NCBI GenBank assembly: GCA_021823635.1
Contig: JAKANT010000076.1
Location: forward strand, 1-7,236
Length of the DNA: 7,236 nt
Direction of reading: 5' to 3'
Source of the DNA: Pseudomonadota bacterium
Lineage (GTDB): Bacteria; Pseudomonadota; Gammaproteobacteria; Burkholderiales; Burkholderiaceae_F
Positions within the stretch are counted from its first letter, which is position 1. Each line of letters opens with the position of its first letter. The notes beneath the pieces were generated by a model. It saw only the letters and a program-made list of their open reading frames with translations. It had not been told where the DNA came from and searched no databases. A program made the translations under genes and the position numbers. Below, piece after piece: positions 6,237 through 7,236 of the stretch.

Positions 6237-6914
6237 ATGAGTTCAACGTACTTTCTTGGCGCTGCGCGCACGGCCCGTCAGCGCGGTTTCACTCTGGTCG
6301 AAATCGCAATCGTCTTGGTCGTGATCGGCGTTCTGCTGGGCGCGATCCTCAAAGGCCAGGAGCTGATCGAAAACAGCCGGGCCAAGAACGCGATCAACGA
6401 AATCAACGGCATCCGCGCCGCCTACAACGGGTACATCGACCGCTACAAGCGGGTGCCGGGCGACGACGGCCCGCTGGCGACGCTGACTGCGCGCGGCGGC
6501 AACTGGACAGCGGTGACCGCGGCCGGCAACAACAACGGCCAGATCGCGGTGACGGCCGCGCAGACGTTCACGGCCGGCGGCGAGGGGGCGGCCTTCTTTC
6601 AGCACTTGCGCGCGGCCGGATTCATTACCGGTCAGACCAACGCCACCGGCGCCGCCGCGCTGCCGCGCAACGCCTTCGGCGGCCTGACCGGCATCGTCAA
6701 CGCCGCTGTCCTCGGCCACCCGCAGGCGACTCTGATGGTGTGCCAGGGATCGGTGCCCGGCAAATCAGCCGCCGCGATCGACGCGCAGACCGACGACGGC
6801 AACCCAGCCACGGGCAATGTGCGCGCGACGCAGGGCGCGGGCAATGCCGCGCCCGCGGGTGCAGCCACCGCGTACAACGAAGCGCAGACCTACACTATGT
6901 GCGCGACACTTTGA
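6237..6914 (+). CDS. Prepilin, probable major filament subunit
   Basis: This 225-aa protein has a 17-residue leader (ending ARQRG) and a canonical cleavage site Gly17/Phe18 followed by FTLVEIAIVLVVIG with Glu at +5. The N-terminal helix continues into LLGAILKGQELIENSR, and the next segment has the pattern YIDRYKRVPGDD, both recurrent in a family of type II secretion / type IV prepilins from proteobacteria. The globular domain is rich in Gly, Ala, Thr and Asn and includes FTAGGEGAAFFQHLRAAGFI. Two cysteines, 169 and 222, the second three residues from the end, can close a C-terminal loop like the D-region of type IV pilins. The strong ribosome site and separate position after a 153-base gap suggest it is the major subunit, but no expression data support this. 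The known major pilins MshA and PilA have different middle sequences, so those names are not used. Confidence 0.9.
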   Translation: MSSTYFLGAARTARQRGFTLVEIAIVLVVIGVLLGAILKGQELIENSRAKNAINEINGIRAAYNGYIDRYKRVPGDDGPLATLTARGGNWTAVTAAGNNNGQIAVTAAQTFTAGGEGAAFFQHLRAAGFITGQTNATGAAALPRNAFGGLTGIVNAAVLGHPQATLMVCQGSVPGKSAAAIDAQTDDGNPATGNVRATQGAGNAAPAGAATAYNEAQTYTMCATL

Positions 6915-6916
6915 AA

Positions 6917-6933
6917 TTCCGTTTTCCGTTTTC
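6917..6933 (+). repeat. Short tandem repeat TTCCGTT in the prepilin-cytochrome gap
   Basis: Two exact copies of TTCCGTT (6917-6923 and 6924-6930) are followed by a partial third (TTC). The stretch is pyrimidine-rich and lies directly upstream of GGAG at 6934-6937. Its role is unknown; it may be unstable by slippage and could affect translation of the cytochrome gene. Confidence 0.5.
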
Positions 6934-6981
6934 GGAGTCCGCGTGAGAGGAAGGCGAAAAAGTCGTGCAACAGGACTCGAA

Positions 6982-7236
6982 GTGAAACGGGCGAACGGGC
7001 GCGGCAGATTGCTCGCCTCGTGCCTAGCGGCCGCCTCGCTTGCGCTCGCTAGCGGCGCGCCGCCAGCGAGCGCGCAGCAGCAGGCCGGTTCTTCGAGGCT
7101 GGCGAACGCCTCGCTTGCGGCTGCCTGCAACGCCTGCCACGGCGCGCAGGGCGACTCGATCGCCGGCATTCCGCCCTTGGCCGGGCGGTCGGCCGAGGAA
7201 CTCGCCACGCTGCTGCTCGACTTCAAATACGGCCGG
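6982..7236 (+). CDS. Secreted c-type cytochrome, FccA/sulfide dehydrogenase-like (3' partial)
   Basis: The frame is open to the right edge; 85 residues are visible. From the GTG at 6982 the protein has a classical Sec signal peptide (MKR, a hydrophobic Leu/Ala core, and cleavage expected after Ala-Ser-Ala at residue 31), then a mature start and the heme-c site CNACH (residues 49-53). The following GAQGDSIAGIPPLAG and EELATLLLDFKYGR match the pattern I associate with the cytochrome subunit of flavocytochrome c sulfide dehydrogenase and related c553-type cytochromes, which take electrons from the flavoprotein in the periplasm. An FccB-type flavoprotein gene would be expected next but lies outside. 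An in-frame GTG at 6943, with GGAG at 6934-6937, is an alternative start that would add 13 mostly basic residues. I prefer 6982 because of AGGA at 6972-6975 and the normal signal peptide length. The Met ligand of the heme would lie beyond the edge. Confidence 0.75.
   Translation, partial: MKRANGRGRLLASCLAAASLALASGAPPASAQQQAGSSRLANASLAAACNACHGAQGDSIAGIPPLAGRSAEELATLLLDFKYGR

Noticed and set aside
6237..6914. Conductive (aromatic-rich) nanowire pilin, suggested by the cytochrome next door
   Set aside because: The mature protein is long (about 208 aa), Gly/Ala/Thr-rich and not notably enriched in aromatics, unlike the short aromatic-rich pilins proposed to be conductive.
6933..6941. CGGAGTCCG as a terminator stem after the prepilin gene
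   Set aside because: Only four pairs with a one-base centre and no T-run after it; it mainly contains a ribosome-site-like GGAG.

Overview
The window is about 7.2 kb of GC-rich bacterial DNA in which every gene I can support reads on the + strand. Composition, tightly overlapping starts and stops, and the protein families suggest a betaproteobacterium or a related GC-rich proteobacterium. The cytochrome at the right edge resembles the cytochrome subunit of sulfide dehydrogenase, which would fit a sulfur-oxidising relative, but one partial gene does not settle that. No taxonomic search could be run.

Bases 2-6083 hold a compact run of seven genes for a type IV filament machine of the type IV pilus / MSHA pilus / type II secretion superfamily. 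In order they are: a GspE/PilB/MshE-type assembly ATPase (5' end cut by the window); a GspF/PilC-type inner-membrane platform protein; a 458-aa protein that looks like PilM and PilN joined (the GspL layout); a PilO/GspM-like membrane protein; a small exported PilP/GspC/MshK-like protein; a GspK-like atypical minor pseudopilin; and a classical prepilin with a GF...E leader. Four of the six junctions are 4-base ATGA/GTGA overlaps and the other two gaps are 7 and 13 bases, so this is almost certainly one translationally coupled operon.

Bases 6084-6236 are a non-coding gap with weak hairpin-forming sequence. It is followed by a strong Shine-Dalgarno and a second classical prepilin (6237-6914) with a C-terminal cysteine pair, the best candidate for the major filament subunit. 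The gap may let this subunit be made in larger amounts than the machine.

From about 6943 to the right edge is the start of a secreted c-type cytochrome (CxxCH) of the flavocytochrome c sulfide dehydrogenase small-subunit type, cut by the window. No convincing terminator separates it from the prepilin gene.

How the parts would work together (inferred from family knowledge): the ATPase drives the GspF-like platform; the PilMN-like, PilO-like and PilP-like proteins form the inner-membrane alignment complex leading to an outer-membrane secretin; the atypical pseudopilin and its paralogue probably form the tip or initiation complex, and the last prepilin builds the filament. No secretin, prepilin peptidase or PilT retraction ATPase lies in the window. 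The gene order and the paired LPCP-type pseudopilins do not match the canonical gsp, pil or msh operons as I know them, so the locus is best described as an MSHA/T2SS-like filament system of unknown substrate. I found no RNA genes, CRISPR, insertion sequences or clear mobile elements.
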